From contig CAVOYU010000006.1 in assembly GCA_963700775.1 (NCBI GenBank), forward strand, positions 594,026 through 658,025: a stretch of DNA of 64,000 nucleotides. The letters run 5' to 3'. The stretch is from Thermohalobaculum sp963700775. Its GTDB lineage: Bacteria > Pseudomonadota > Alphaproteobacteria > Rhodobacterales > Rhodobacteraceae. The translations under genes were made by a program, and so were the position numbers. The stretch's first letter is position 1. The number at the start of each line of letters is the position of its first letter. Under the pieces are notes generated by a model. That model saw only the letters and a list, made by a program, of their open reading frames with translations, was not told the origin of the DNA and searched no databases. Below, one piece after another: positions 17,626-26,437 of this stretch.

Positions 17626-18839
17626 ATGATTGCCGAAGCCGCCTACGCGCTCACCGAGCTGACCGCCGCGACCATGACCGAGGGCGGCAGGCCCTACGGC
17701 CTGATCCCGGACGCGCTGATCGCCGTCGCCGAGGGCGAAATCGCCTGGGTCGGCTCGCGCGAGGACGCGCCCCGCGACGTGCGCGCCCTGCCGGTGCACA
17801 AGCAGGAAGGCCGCCTGGTGACCCCCGGCCTGATCGACTGCCACACCCACATCGTCCATGGCGGCAACCGCGCCCGCGAGTTCGAGATGCGGCTCGGAGG
17901 CGCGAGCTACGAGGAGATCGCGCGCGCCGGCGGCGGCATCGTCTCGACCGTCAGGGCGACCCGCGAGTCCGACGAGGACGCGCTGGTCGAGACGGCGCTG
18001 CCGCGCCTCGACGCGCTGATCGCCGAGGGCGTGACCACCATCGAGGTCAAGTCGGGCTACGGCCTCGACATCGCGACCGAGCTCGCCATGCTCCGCGCCG
18101 CCCGGCGGCTGGGCGCCAAGCGCGACGTCGAGGTGGTGACCTCGTTCCTCGGCGCCCATGCGGTGCCGCCGGAATACCGGAACGACCCGGACGGCTACAT
18201 CGACGAGGTCTGCCTGCCGGCGCTCGACCAGGCCGCCGCCGAGGAGCTCGCCGACGCGGTCGACGGGTTCTGCGAGGGCATCGCCTTCTCGCCGGCCCAG
18301 ATCGCCCGGGTGTTCGACCGGCGGCCGATCTCGGCCTGCCGGTGAAGCTCCATGCCGAGCAGCTCTCGAACCTCGGCGGCGCCGCGCTGGCGGCCTCCTA
18401 CGGGGCGCTTTCCGCCGACCATCTCGAGCATCTCGACGAGGCGGGCGCGCGGGCAATGGCCGCGGCGGACACCGTCGCCGTGCTGCTGCCGGGCGCCTTC
18501 TACACCCTGCGCGAGACCAAGGTGCCGCCGGTCGACGCGCTCCGTGCCGCGGGCGTGCCGATGGCGGTCGCCACCGACTGCAACCCCGGCTCCTCGCCCA
18601 TGACCTCGCTGCTGCTCGCCATGAACATGGCCTGCACCTTGTTCCGCATGACCCCGGAGGAAGTGCTGGCGGGCGCCACCCGCATCGCCGCCGGGGCGCT
18701 CGGCCTCGAGGACCGGGGCGTGCTGGCCGAGGGGATGCGGGCCGATCTCGCCATCTGGGATGTCGACCACCCGGCCGAGCTCGCCTACCGGATCGGCTTC
18801 AACCCGCTCCATCTGCGCATATTCGGAGGCGCCGCATGA
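17626..18839 (+). CDS. hutI: Imidazolonepropionase HutI, one frameshift
   Basis: About 404 residues if one base is restored. Hydrolyses 4-imidazolone-5-propionate to N-formimino-glutamate. Motifs: TPGLIDCHTHIVHGGNRA (metal HxH), LGGASYEEIARAGGGIVST, EVKSGYGLDIATEL, SFLGAHAVPPEY, then after the break KLHAEQLSNLGG, SADHLEHLDEAG and ATDCNPGSSPM. The frame changes near 18318, where relatives read FDRAADLGLPVK; the sequence has lost one G (CGGGCGG to CGGCGG). The ATG at 17626 follows GGAGGGGAGG. The stop overlaps hutH by four bases (ATGA). Confidence 0.9.
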
Positions 18840-20378
18840 CCCTGACTCTCGCACCCGGCAAGGCGACGCTCGCCGACCTCGCCCGGCTCTACTGGCGGGA
18901 CGAGGGGCTGGCCCTCGACGCGTCCGCCCGCGCCGGGGTCGAGGCCGCCGTCGCCCATGTCGAGGCGGCGGCCCGCGGCACCGAGCCGGTCTACGGCGTC
19001 AACACCGGCTTCGGCAAGCTCGCCCATGTGCGCATCCCGTCCGCCGACACGGCGAAGCTGCAGCGCAACCTGATCCTGTCGCACTGCGCCGGGGTCGGCG
19101 CGCCGCTGCCCGCCCGGATCGTCGCGGCTCGTGATCGCGCTGAAGCTGCTCTCCCTCGGCCGCGGCGCCTCGGGCGTGCGCTGGGTGGTGATCGAGACGC
19201 TTCAGGCGCTGCTGGCGAAGCGGGTGACCCCGGTGATCCCGGCACAGGGGTCGGTCGGCGCCTCCGGCGATCTCGCGCCGCTCGCGCACATGGCCGCGGT
19301 GATGCTGGGCGAGGGCGAGGCCGAGTTCGAGGGCCGCCGGATGCCGGCGCCGAGGCGCTGGCCGCCGCCGGCATCCCGGTGATCGCCCTCGCCGCCAAGG
19401 AGGGGCTGGCGCTGATCAACGGCACCCAGGTCTCCACCGCGCTGGCGCTCGCGGGCGTCTTCGAGGCCTGGCGCCTCGCCGCCTCCTCGCTGGTCACCGG
19501 CGCGCTCTCGACCGACGCCGCCATGGGCTCGCCCGCCCCGTTCCGGCCCGAGATCCACGAACTCCGCGGCCATCGCGGCCAGATCGAGGCCGCCGCCGCG
19601 CTGCGCGCGCTGCTGGAGGGCTCGGAGATCCGCGAGACCCACCGCGAGGGCGACGAGCGGGTGCAGGACCCCTACTGCATCCGCTGCCAGCCGCAGGTGC
19701 ACGGGCGCCTGCCTCGACCTGCTGCGCCAGGCCGCCGCGACGCTGGTGACCGAGGCCAATGCGGTGACCGACAACCCGCTGGTGCTTGTCCGACGGCTGC
19801 GATCGTCTCGGGCGGCAACTTCCACGCCGAGCCGGTGGCCTTCGCCGCCGATCAGATCGCGCTCGCCATCGCCGAGATCGGCGCCATCGCCCAGCGCCGC
19901 GTGGCGCTGATGGTCGACCCGACCCTGAACTTCGACCTGCCCGCCTTCCTGTCGCCCGCGCCGGGCCTCAACTCCGGCTTCATGATCGCCGAGGTCACCT
20001 CGGCGGCGCTGATGAGCGAGAACAAGGCGCTCGCCAACCCGCGCTCGGTCGACTCGACGCCGACCTCCGCCAACCAGGAGGACCACGTCTCGATGGCCTG
20101 CCACGCCGCGCGCCGCCTGCTGGAGATGAACGACAACCTCGGCCGCATCCTCGGCATCGAGCTTCTGACCGCCGCCCAGGGCGTCGAGCTTCCGCGCGCC
20201 GCTCAGGACCGGCGCGCCCCTGATCCGGGTGCTGGAGCGCCTGCGCCGCGACATCCCGGCGCTCGCCGAGGACCGCTTCATCTCCCCCGACCTCGAGGCC
20301 GCCGCCGCGCTGGTGCGCACGCGCGCGGTCATCGAGGCCGCCGGCCCCGACCTTCTCCCATCCCTCGCCGAAGCCTGA
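18836..20378 (+). CDS. hutH: Histidine ammonia-lyase HutH, several frameshifts
   Basis: Converts L-histidine to urocanate. Translation across frames gives a complete lyase of roughly 510 residues: VYGVNTGFGKLAHV, then GSVGASGDLAPLAHM with the Ala-Ser-Gly triad that cyclises to the MIO cofactor, EGLALINGTQVSTALAL, QDPYCIRCQPQVHG, VSGGNFHAEPVAFAADQIA, NSGFMIAEVTSAALMSENK and QEDHVSMACHAARRL. The frame changes near 19125, 19350, 19710, 19785 and 20205. All catalytic motifs are intact and flanking hut genes are conserved, so I think these are mostly sequence errors, although a true pseudogene is possible. Ends 10 bases before hutU. Confidence 0.88.
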
Positions 20379-20388
20379 GGATCTCGCC

Positions 20389-22076
20389 ATGACCGACGCC
20401 ACCGCCAACCTCCGCCACAATCTCCGCGACGTCTTTCCGCCCACCGGCCCCGAGATCACCGCCAGGTCCTGGCAGACCGAGGCGCCGATGCGGATGCTGA
20501 TGAACAACCTGCACCCGGACGTGGCCGAGAACCCGCACGAGCTGGTGGTCTATGGCGGCATCGGCCGCGCCGCCCGCACCTGGGCCGACTTCGACCGCAT
20601 CGTCGCCAGCCTGAAGTCGACTCGAGGACGACGAGACCCTGCTGGTGCAGTCCGGCAAGCCGGTCGGCATCTTCCGCACCCACCCGGACGCGCCGCGGGT
20701 GCTGATCGCCAACTCGAACCTGGTGCCACACTGGGCCGACTGGGACCATTTCAACAAGCTCGATAAGCTGGGGCTGATGATGTACGGCCAGATGACCGCC
20801 GGGTCCTGGATCTACATCGGCACTCAGGGCATCGTGCAGGGCACCTACGAGACCTTCGCCGAGGCCGGGCGCCAGCACTATGGCGGCGACCTGAAAGGGA
20901 AATGGATCCTGACCGCCGGTCTCGGCGGCATGGGCGGGGCGCAGCCGCTGGCCGCCGTCTTCGCCGGGGCCTGCTGCCTCGCCGTCGAGTGCAACCCGGA
21001 CAGCATCGATTTCCGCCTGCGCACCCGCTATCTCGACGAGCGCGCCGACACGCTCGACGAGGCGCTGGCGATGATCGACCGCTGGACCGCCGCCGGCGAG
21101 GCCAGGTCGGTGGGCCTGCTCGGCAACGCCGCCGATGTGTTCCCCGAGCTGGTCAGGCGCGGCATCCGCCCCGACATCGTCACCGACCAGACCTCGGCCC
21201 ACGACCCGGTCAACGGCTACCTGCCCCAGGGCTGGAGCCTGGCCGCAGTGGCGCGAGAAGCGTGAGTCCGACCCCAAGGCGGTGGAGAAGGCGGCGCGCG
21301 CCTCGATGAAGATCCACGTCAAGGCGATGGTCGACTTCTGGAACGCCGGCGTGCCGACGCTGGACTACGGCAACAACATCCGCCAGATGGCCCTCGAGGA
21401 GGGGCTCGAGAACGCCTTCGCCTTCCCGGGCTTCGTGCCGGCCTATATCCGGCCGCTGTTCTGCAAGGGCATCGGACCGTTCCGCTGGTGCGCGCTCTCA
21501 GGCGACCCGGAGGACATCTACCGCACCGACGCCAGGATGAAGGAGCTGTTCCCCGAGAACACCCACCTCCACCAGTGGCTCGACATGGCCCGCGAGCGCA
21601 TCGCCTTCCAGGGCCTGCCGGCGCGGATCTGCTGGATCGGCCTCGGCGACCGCCACCGGGCGGGCCTCGCCTTCAACGACATGGTGGCCAAGGGCGAGCT
21701 GAAGGCCCCAGTGGTGATCGGCCGCGACCACCTGGATTCCGGTTCGGTCGCCAGCCCCAACCGCGAGACCGAGGCAATGAAGGACGGCTCCGACGCGGTC
21801 AGCGACTGGCCGCTCCTGAACGCGCTTCTGAACTGCGCGTCGGGCGCCACCTGGGTCTCGCTCCACCACGGCGGCGGGGTCGGCATGGGGTTCAGCCAGC
21901 ACTCCGGCATGGTGATCTGCTGCGACGGCACCCCCGACGCGGCCAGGCGCCTCGAGCGGGTGCTGTGGAACGACCCGGCGACAGGGGTGATGCGCCACGC
22001 GGATGCGGGCTACGAGATCGCGGTGGACTGCGCCAAGGAGCACGGGCTGCGGTTGCCGGGGATATTGGGGAACTGA
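20389..22076 (+). CDS. hutU: Urocanate hydratase HutU, two frameshifts
   Basis: About 560 residues, NAD-dependent, adds water to urocanate giving 4-imidazolone-5-propionate. Visible blocks: LVVYGGIGRAARTWADFDRI, LVQSGKPVGIFRTHPDAP, GLMMYGQMTAGSWIYIGTQG, LTAGLGGMGGAQPLA with the NAD loop, DQTSAHDPVNGYLPQGW, and GHRHRAGLAFND-like and GRDHLDSGSVASPNRETE near the C-terminus. Frame breaks sit near 20620 (an extra A in TCGACTCGAG, where relatives read KSLEDDE) and near 21245 (an extra C, where relatives read SLAQWREK). Both are single-base insertions. Confidence 0.9.
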
Positions 22077-22162
22077 GGCGCGGGGTGTGCATCCATGCGC
22101 ACCCTTTCTACCGCCCAAGGGGCGCAGGAAGGCGCTGCCAACCTTCGGCCCGCACGGCTCGG

Positions 22163-22191
22163 TTGCCTGCACATGTACCACAATGTATTAT
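22163..22191 (+). promoter_or_regulatory. Likely sigma-70 promoter of parDE
   Basis: TTGCCT (22163-22168), 17-base spacer, TATTAT (22186-22191), 26 bases before the parD ATG. The spacer and following bases hold TGTAC and GGTACA, a possible site for ParD autorepression. Strong match for a GC-rich genome. Confidence 0.6.
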
Positions 22192-22217
22192 CCTCCGGTA
22201 CAGCGAAGGAATCTCCG

Positions 22218-22505
22218 ATGCCCCGTAACACTTCCGTAACCCTCGGCGACCATTTCCTCGGCTTCATCGACCGGCAGGTCGCCGCCGGGCGTTACGGCTC
22301 GGCCAGCGAGGTGGTCCGCGCCGGGCTGCGGCTGCTGGAGGAGCAGGAGGCGAGGCTCGAGGCGCTGCGCGCCGCGCTGATCGAGGGCGAGGAGTCCGGG
22401 CCGCGGCAGGAGTTCGACTTCGAGGCGTTCCTGGCGGAGAAGCGGAGACAATTCGCCGATGAGCGCTCTGACCTTCGCCCCCCGCGCCGCTCGCGACATC
22501 GATGA
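22218..22505 (+). CDS. parD: ParD-type antitoxin (ribbon-helix-helix)
   Basis: 95 residues. N-terminal RHH DNA-binding fold: NTSVTLGDHFLGFIDRQVAAG, then RYGSASEVVRAGLRLLEEQEARLEAL, the standard ParD pattern. The C-terminal acidic tail (EFDFEAFLAEKRRQ) wraps the toxin. Its last 47 bases overlap parE in another frame, so the C-terminal end (ADERSDLRPPRRSRHR) is longer and more basic than usual; a true end earlier in the family alignment would be expected near the parE start. Type II module, self-repressing. Confidence 0.9.
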   Translation: MPRNTSVTLGDHFLGFIDRQVAAGRYGSASEVVRAGLRLLEEQEARLEALRAALIEGEESGPRQEFDFEAFLAEKRRQFADERSDLRPPRRSRHR

Positions 22506-22770
22506 GATCTACGATTTCACGGCCGGGCAATGGGGCATGGCCCGGGCCGAGGCCTACATTGCCGCGTTGCGCGAGCGCTGCGAGTCCCTCGCGCGCGGCA
22601 AGGTCCGGGGGCGCGACGCCGGAGAGATCCGGGACAGTTACCGGCGCCTGAACGCCGGGTCGCACGTGATCTTCTACCGCACCGCGGGGGAGGCGACGGA
22701 GGTCATCCGCATCCTGCACGCCCGGATCGATTTCGGCCGCCATCTGGCCTCGCCGCCCGACCCCGCATAG
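22459..22770 (+). CDS. parE: ParE/RelE-superfamily toxin
   Basis: 103 residues with the ParE layout: LTFAPRAARDIDEIYDFTA, AEAYIAALRERCESLARG, RDSYRRLNAGSHVIFYRTA, IRILHARIDFGRHL. The closing IRILH-R-D-RHL is the family hallmark. ParE toxins poison DNA gyrase. The ATG lies inside the antitoxin frame, ensuring coupled translation. Confidence 0.9.
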   Translation: MSALTFAPRAARDIDEIYDFTAGQWGMARAEAYIAALRERCESLARGKVRGRDAGEIRDSYRRLNAGSHVIFYRTAGEATEVIRILHARIDFGRHLASPPDPA

Positions 22771-22809
22771 GTTTGCCCTCCGGATTGGCCCGATGCGGAG
22801 GTTGCGCCC

Positions 22810-23367
22810 ATGGAGATCGCGATCCCTTACTGGACCGGCAACGGTCACACCCGCCGCGTCGCCGAGCATGTCGCCGCGGGCGCCGGCGAGTCCGCCTGGC
22901 TGCTCGATGTGGCCGGGATCTCGCGCGCGGACTGGTCCCGCCTCAACCGCGCCGCCGCGATCGTCTTCGGCGCGCCGACCTACATGGGCAGCGTCGCCGC
23001 CGGGTTTAAGGCGTTCATGGACGCCTCCGGCGACCTCTGGGACGACCAGCTCTGGGCCGACAAGATCGCCGCCGGCTTCACCGTCGCGACCTATCCCTCG
23101 GGCGACAAGCTGGTCAGCCTGACCCAGCTCGCCGTCTTCGCCGCCCAGCACGGCATGATCTGGGTCGGGCACGACGCCATCGGCGCGCCGGTCAGGCCTG
23201 ACGAGAAGGGCATCAACGACGCCGGCTTCAACCTCGGCCTCGCCGCCACCTCGTCGCGCGACAAGACCCTGCTGATCGGCCCCGGCGACGCCGAGACCGC
23301 GCGCCGCTTCGGCGCCCGCATCGCCGCAGCCGCCCGGCGCTGGGAGGCGGGGAGACCGCCGGCGTGA
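22810..23367 (+). CDS. Flavodoxin/WrbA-like NAD(P)H-dependent FMN protein
   Basis: 185 residues. IAIPYWTGNGHTRRVAEHVA is the FMN phosphate-binding loop (usually GNT); AIVFGAPTYMGSVAAGFKAF is the conserved WrbA/flavodoxin segment, and FTVATYPSGDKLVSLTQLAVFAAQHGM follows. It is probably a small cytoplasmic quinone or flavin reductase. Stands alone 39 bases after parE; the relation to the toxin module is not evident. Confidence 0.8.
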   Translation: MEIAIPYWTGNGHTRRVAEHVAAGAGESAWLLDVAGISRADWSRLNRAAAIVFGAPTYMGSVAAGFKAFMDASGDLWDDQLWADKIAAGFTVATYPSGDKLVSLTQLAVFAAQHGMIWVGHDAIGAPVRPDEKGINDAGFNLGLAATSSRDKTLLIGPGDAETARRFGARIAAAARRWEAGRPPA

Positions 23368-23403
23368 CGATCGGCCCGCGCGTGCGCGCAGGCGGTCGGC
23401 CGC

Positions 23404-23560
23404 TCACTGGCTGGCGGGCTGGGTGCTCGGGGTCCCGTTGCCGGGCGCCCGGAAGTCGCGGCAGTTGCGGCATTCGCGGCTGTCGGTGGTCTTCATCGCC
23501 CGCCAGACATTGGTGGCAAGGGCACATTGCCAAGGGCCGAGATCGCGCGTCGGTTCATCG
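23404..23560 (-). pseudogene. Possible remnant of NapC/NirT-type multihaem cytochrome c
   Basis: The minus strand encodes NVWRAMKTTDSRECRNCRDF followed by a short Pro/Thr tail and a stop at 23404. NapC, NirT and TorC proteins share W-x-x-M-K/R-x-x-D-S-x-E-C-R-N-C-H-x-F around a haem site. Here the haem ligand His is Arg (CRNCR), and the upstream sequence shows no further CxxCH or membrane anchor. It is therefore a fragment at best. The 326-base gap 23368-23693 holds nothing else I recognise. Confidence 0.4.
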
Positions 23561-23693
23561 TTGCATTCAAACACGGCCAAGGTTCGCAGCGAGCGCGTGC
23601 CTCTGACCCATCGCGGACCAATGGGCCCCCACGGACGACTATCACCGGCCGTTTTAATGAAGCATGCCACGCGGGCCGGAAGGTCCCATCGGC

Positions 23694-24074
23694 TCAGGTC
23701 CTGCGACCATCGATGAGGCGCTTCACCGCCGCCACTATTTCATCGTTGGAGAAGGGTTTGGTGATGAACAGGTCGGCGCCGCAGCTGATTGCCGTTTCCC
23801 GGTCCTCGCGCTGGCCTTTCGCCGACAGAACGATGACCGGCATTTCCGCCGCCCGGTCGTCGGATCGGATCTTCCGGAGAACATCGTAGCCATCCATTCC
23901 CGGCAGCATGACATCGAGGATGACGGCATCCGGAACCTCGTTCAGCGCCGCTTCGAGAGCTGCGTTCCCGTCCGTCTCGACCGAAACCTCGAATCCGGCG
24001 CGGTCCAGCAGGAAGGTCAGGGATTCGGCGATGTTCGGTTCGTCCTCGACCACAAGTATGCGCTTTGCCGTCAT
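23694..24074 (-). CDS. Single-domain response regulator (CheY-like receiver), copy 1
   Basis: 126 residues, receiver domain only. Acidic pocket EDE (10-12), phosphoacceptor Asp54 in VILDVMLPGMDG, Thr/Ser switch in VIVLSAKGQ and Lys106 in FITKPFSN. No output domain, so it must act through protein contacts or phosphotransfer. A close paralogue sits at 31813-32190 (shared KRxLxxEDEPNI, AKGQRED and TKPFSN). It is just downstream of the kinase-like gene at 24127-24771 on the same strand, forming a likely pair. Confidence 0.92.
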   Translation of the reverse strand: MTAKRILVVEDEPNIAESLTFLLDRAGFEVSVETDGNAALEAALNEVPDAVILDVMLPGMDGYDVLRKIRSDDRAAEMPVIVLSAKGQREDRETAISCGADLFITKPFSNDEIVAAVKRLIDGRRT

Positions 24075-24126
24075 GCGCCTCATCCTCCCGTTTGCCCGCA
24101 TTTCGGCCGGGCGGCCCGCTACATGA

Positions 24127-24771
24127 TCAGCCGGTCCCCGATGCGCGCATCCGCTCGACCTGAGCCATGGCGGCCGCGCGCGACGGGTACAGGTCCCGCT
24201 CCGCAACCCCCGGCACTCCGGCCTCGTCTCCGTGCTCGGCGTAGCGCACGGTCGCGAGCGCATGGACCACGCTGACCCGCTTGCCGCGATGGGCGAATGC
24301 AACCCATGCCTCGGGCCAGACCCGGCAGTTTCGGAAGTTGGTGACGAAGAACCAGCGGCGCCCGGTGTCGCTTACCAGCGCCTCGATGGCGTCAAAGAAC
24401 TCGTTCACCAACGCGGTGCTACTGAATTCGAAGTCACTGAAATCGACATCGACGACGCCAAGTTCCCCGTCGGCACGCAGCCGCCCTGCATATGGTCCCG
24501 TCATGCGCTGCGGACTTTCCGCCTCCGCAGGGCGGGCACGCCGGCCGGCGGCGTAGACCGACGCCGCCAGTTCCTGGATCCCCCGCTCCAGCCGGCCGCA
24601 TTCCTCGATTGCGCTGGTGACGAAGCGGCGGCGCTGGTCGTTGTCGAGATCCGGGAAATCGCGCAGGATCTCCAGCGATCCGCGGATGGCCGTCAGCGGA
24701 GAGACGAAGTCCTCCTCGAGTTTCGTGCTGAGGGTCGTGGTATCCGGGGGAGTTGACTGCTCTTTCGACAT
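24127..24771 (-). CDS. Degenerate histidine-kinase-like protein lacking H-box His and ATPase domain
   Basis: 214 residues from ATG at 24771, chosen because GGAGGTCCG precedes it. Residues about 16-75 look like a HisKA dimerisation helix pair: LEEDFVSPLTAIRGSLEI, then DQRRRFVTSAIEECGRLERG. The position of the phosphorylated His in the usual SHELRTPLT pattern is occupied by acidic residues, and no HATPase (N, G1, G2 boxes) follows. The second half, with VVDVDFSDFEFSSTALVNEF and VFAIEALV-like helices, recalls STAS-type anti-sigma antagonist folds. It may be a phosphatase, scaffold or decoy for the neighbouring receiver. Function inferred. Confidence 0.6.
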   Translation of the reverse strand: MSKEQSTPPDTTTLSTKLEEDFVSPLTAIRGSLEILRDFPDLDNDQRRRFVTSAIEECGRLERGIQELAASVYAAGRRARPAEAESPQRMTGPYAGRLRADGELGVVDVDFSDFEFSSTALVNEFFDAIEALVSDTGRRWFFVTNFRNCRVWPEAWVAFAHRGKRVSVVHALATVRYAEHGDEAGVPGVAERDLYPSRAAAMAQVERMRASGTG

Positions 24772-24855
24772 CGGACCTCCTGCCGGTTCCGGAGCCTGCG
24801 CTCCGCCCGTCTGCCTTTCGCCGATCACGGTCGGTGACGACCGTGAGGCATCGCC

Positions 24856-25671
24856 CTAGATCGCCAGGTACTCCTGCCGCAAGTCGGCGTTGTCGAGCAC
24901 CTCCTGGGCGGTGCCGTCGAACACGACCTGGCCCATATCCAGAATGATGGCCCGGTCCGCCAGGTGAAGCGCGGCGATCGCGTTCTGCTCGACGATGATC
25001 GTGGTCATCCCGAGTTCCTTGATCTGTTCGAGGGTCTTCTCGATCTCCTGCACGATCACCGGCGCGAGACCCTCGTAGGGCTCGTCCAGCAGCAGCAATT
25101 TCACGTCACGCGCAAGCGTCCGACCGATCGCGAGCATCTGCTGCTCCCCGCCCGAGAGGGTCGTGCCCTCCTGGCTGCGGCGCTCGCCCAGCCGCGGGAA
25201 CAGGTCATAGATGCGCTCGATGGACCAGCCGTGAGGCGGCGCGATCTGGGCGAGCTTCAGGTTCTCCTCGACCGTGAGCCCCTGGATGATGCGCCTGTCC
25301 TCCGGCACGAGGCCGATCCCGCTGCGCGCCGCCTCGTAGGCCTTCATCTCGTGCAGCGGCTTGTGATCGAGCCAGATCTCGCCATGCCGCAACGCCGGGC
25401 TCTCGGTGCGTGCGAGCGAACGCAGCGTCGAGGTCTTTCCCGCGCCATTGCGGCCAAGAAGCGCGACGATCTCGCCCTCGCGAATGTCGAAGCTCACGCC
25501 CTGGACGATGTAGCTTTCACCGTAATAGGCGTGGATGTCCCAGACCGAGAAGTAGGCCCGCTGCCCGCCTCTCGACGTGACCGGCGCGACGCCCGGTGCC
25601 TTGCTCTGGAGCTGGTCCTCGCCGAGTAGGCTTGAACCTCGTGCGTCCTTTGTGCTCGGGACGGCATTCAT
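24856..25671 (-). CDS. livF: Branched-chain-type ABC transporter ATPase LivF
   Basis: 271 residues. Walker A LLGRNGAGKTST, Q-loop region IGLVPEDRRIIQGLTVEENL, signature TTLSGGEQQML, Walker B KLLLLDEPYEGLAP and switch His-equivalent in IIVEQN. Typical LivF with an added, Ser-rich N-terminal extension of about 37 residues before YFSVWDIHAYYGES. Starts at ATG 25671, overlapping livG by four bases. Part of livH-M-G-F with the binding-protein gene upstream. Confidence 0.93.
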   Translation of the reverse strand: MNAVPSTKDARGSSLLGEDQLQSKAPGVAPVTSRGGQRAYFSVWDIHAYYGESYIVQGVSFDIREGEIVALLGRNGAGKTSTLRSLARTESPALRHGEIWLDHKPLHEMKAYEAARSGIGLVPEDRRIIQGLTVEENLKLAQIAPPHGWSIERIYDLFPRLGERRSQEGTTLSGGEQQMLAIGRTLARDVKLLLLDEPYEGLAPVIVQEIEKTLEQIKELGMTTIIVEQNAIAALHLADRAIILDMGQVVFDGTAQEVLDNADLRQEYLAI

Positions 25672-26423
25672 AGGTGGGCCCCTCCCAGATAGGCTTCCTG
25701 AACCTTCGGGTTGCCCTTGATCGTCTCGGGCAGCCCTTCGGCGATCACCGTCCCCTGCGCCAGGACCGAGATCTTGTCGGCAAGCGAGAACACCACATGC
25801 ATGTCGTGCTCGATCACGATCATGGTGATGCCCCGCCCGGCGATCTTCTTCAGCAGGCCGATGGTGTTGTTCGTGTCGGCCCGCGCCATGCCCGCCGTCG
25901 GCTCGTCGAGCAGCAGGAGCTTCGGCTTCTGCACCAGGCACATGGCGAGCTCGAGCCGGCGCTTGTCGCCACGGGAGAGCTTGCCGGCCACCGAGTGGGC
26001 CTGCTTGGCGAGACCCACATCCTCGAGCATGTGCATGGCGAGGTCGTGGATGTCCCTCTCGCCCCGCACTGCGCCCCAGCCGTTCAGCCTGAAGGCGCCG
26101 TCGCGCCTGGCGAAGGCAGGGATCATTACGTTTTCGATCAGGGTAAGGTCGCCGAAGATCTCCGGCGTCTGGAAGACCCGGCTGACTCCGGCCTGATTTA
26201 TCTCGTGCGGCTTGATCCCGAGCAGCGACACGCCGTCGAAGTCGACCGTGCCCGTGTCGGGCTCGAGCCGGCCCACGAAGCAGTTGAGCAGCGTCGACTT
26301 GCCGGCGCCATTCGGCCCGATGATGGCGTGGACCGTGCCCCCCTCGACCTCGAGGTTGACCTCGTTCAGCGCCTTCAGCCCGCCGAAGCGCTTGTTGATA
26401 TTGCGGACCTTGAGAATGGTCAT
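25668..26423 (-). CDS. livG: Branched-chain-type ABC transporter ATPase LivG
   Basis: 251 residues. Walker A IIGPNGAGKSTLLNC, signature GKLSRGDKRRLELAM, Walker B KLLLLDEPTAGMA and switch IVIEHDMHVVFSLA. The signature reads LSRGDK, where the canonical form is LSGGQ/LSHGE, as seen in many LivG. The second ATG (MTILKV, 26423) was chosen since GGGAGGACACG lies just before it; the ATG at 26441 is also in frame. Confidence 0.93.
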   Translation of the reverse strand: MTILKVRNINKRFGGLKALNEVNLEVEGGTVHAIIGPNGAGKSTLLNCFVGRLEPDTGTVDFDGVSLLGIKPHEINQAGVSRVFQTPEIFGDLTLIENVMIPAFARRDGAFRLNGWGAVRGERDIHDLAMHMLEDVGLAKQAHSVAGKLSRGDKRRLELAMCLVQKPKLLLLDEPTAGMARADTNNTIGLLKKIAGRGITMIVIEHDMHVVFSLADKISVLAQGTVIAEGLPETIKGNPKVQEAYLGGAHL

Positions 26424-26437
26424 GAGCGTGTCCTCCC

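Noticed and set aside
15462..17627. 721-codon frame spanning hutC and part of hutF
   Set aside because: The N-terminal part is out of frame with hutF; only the hutC part is real.
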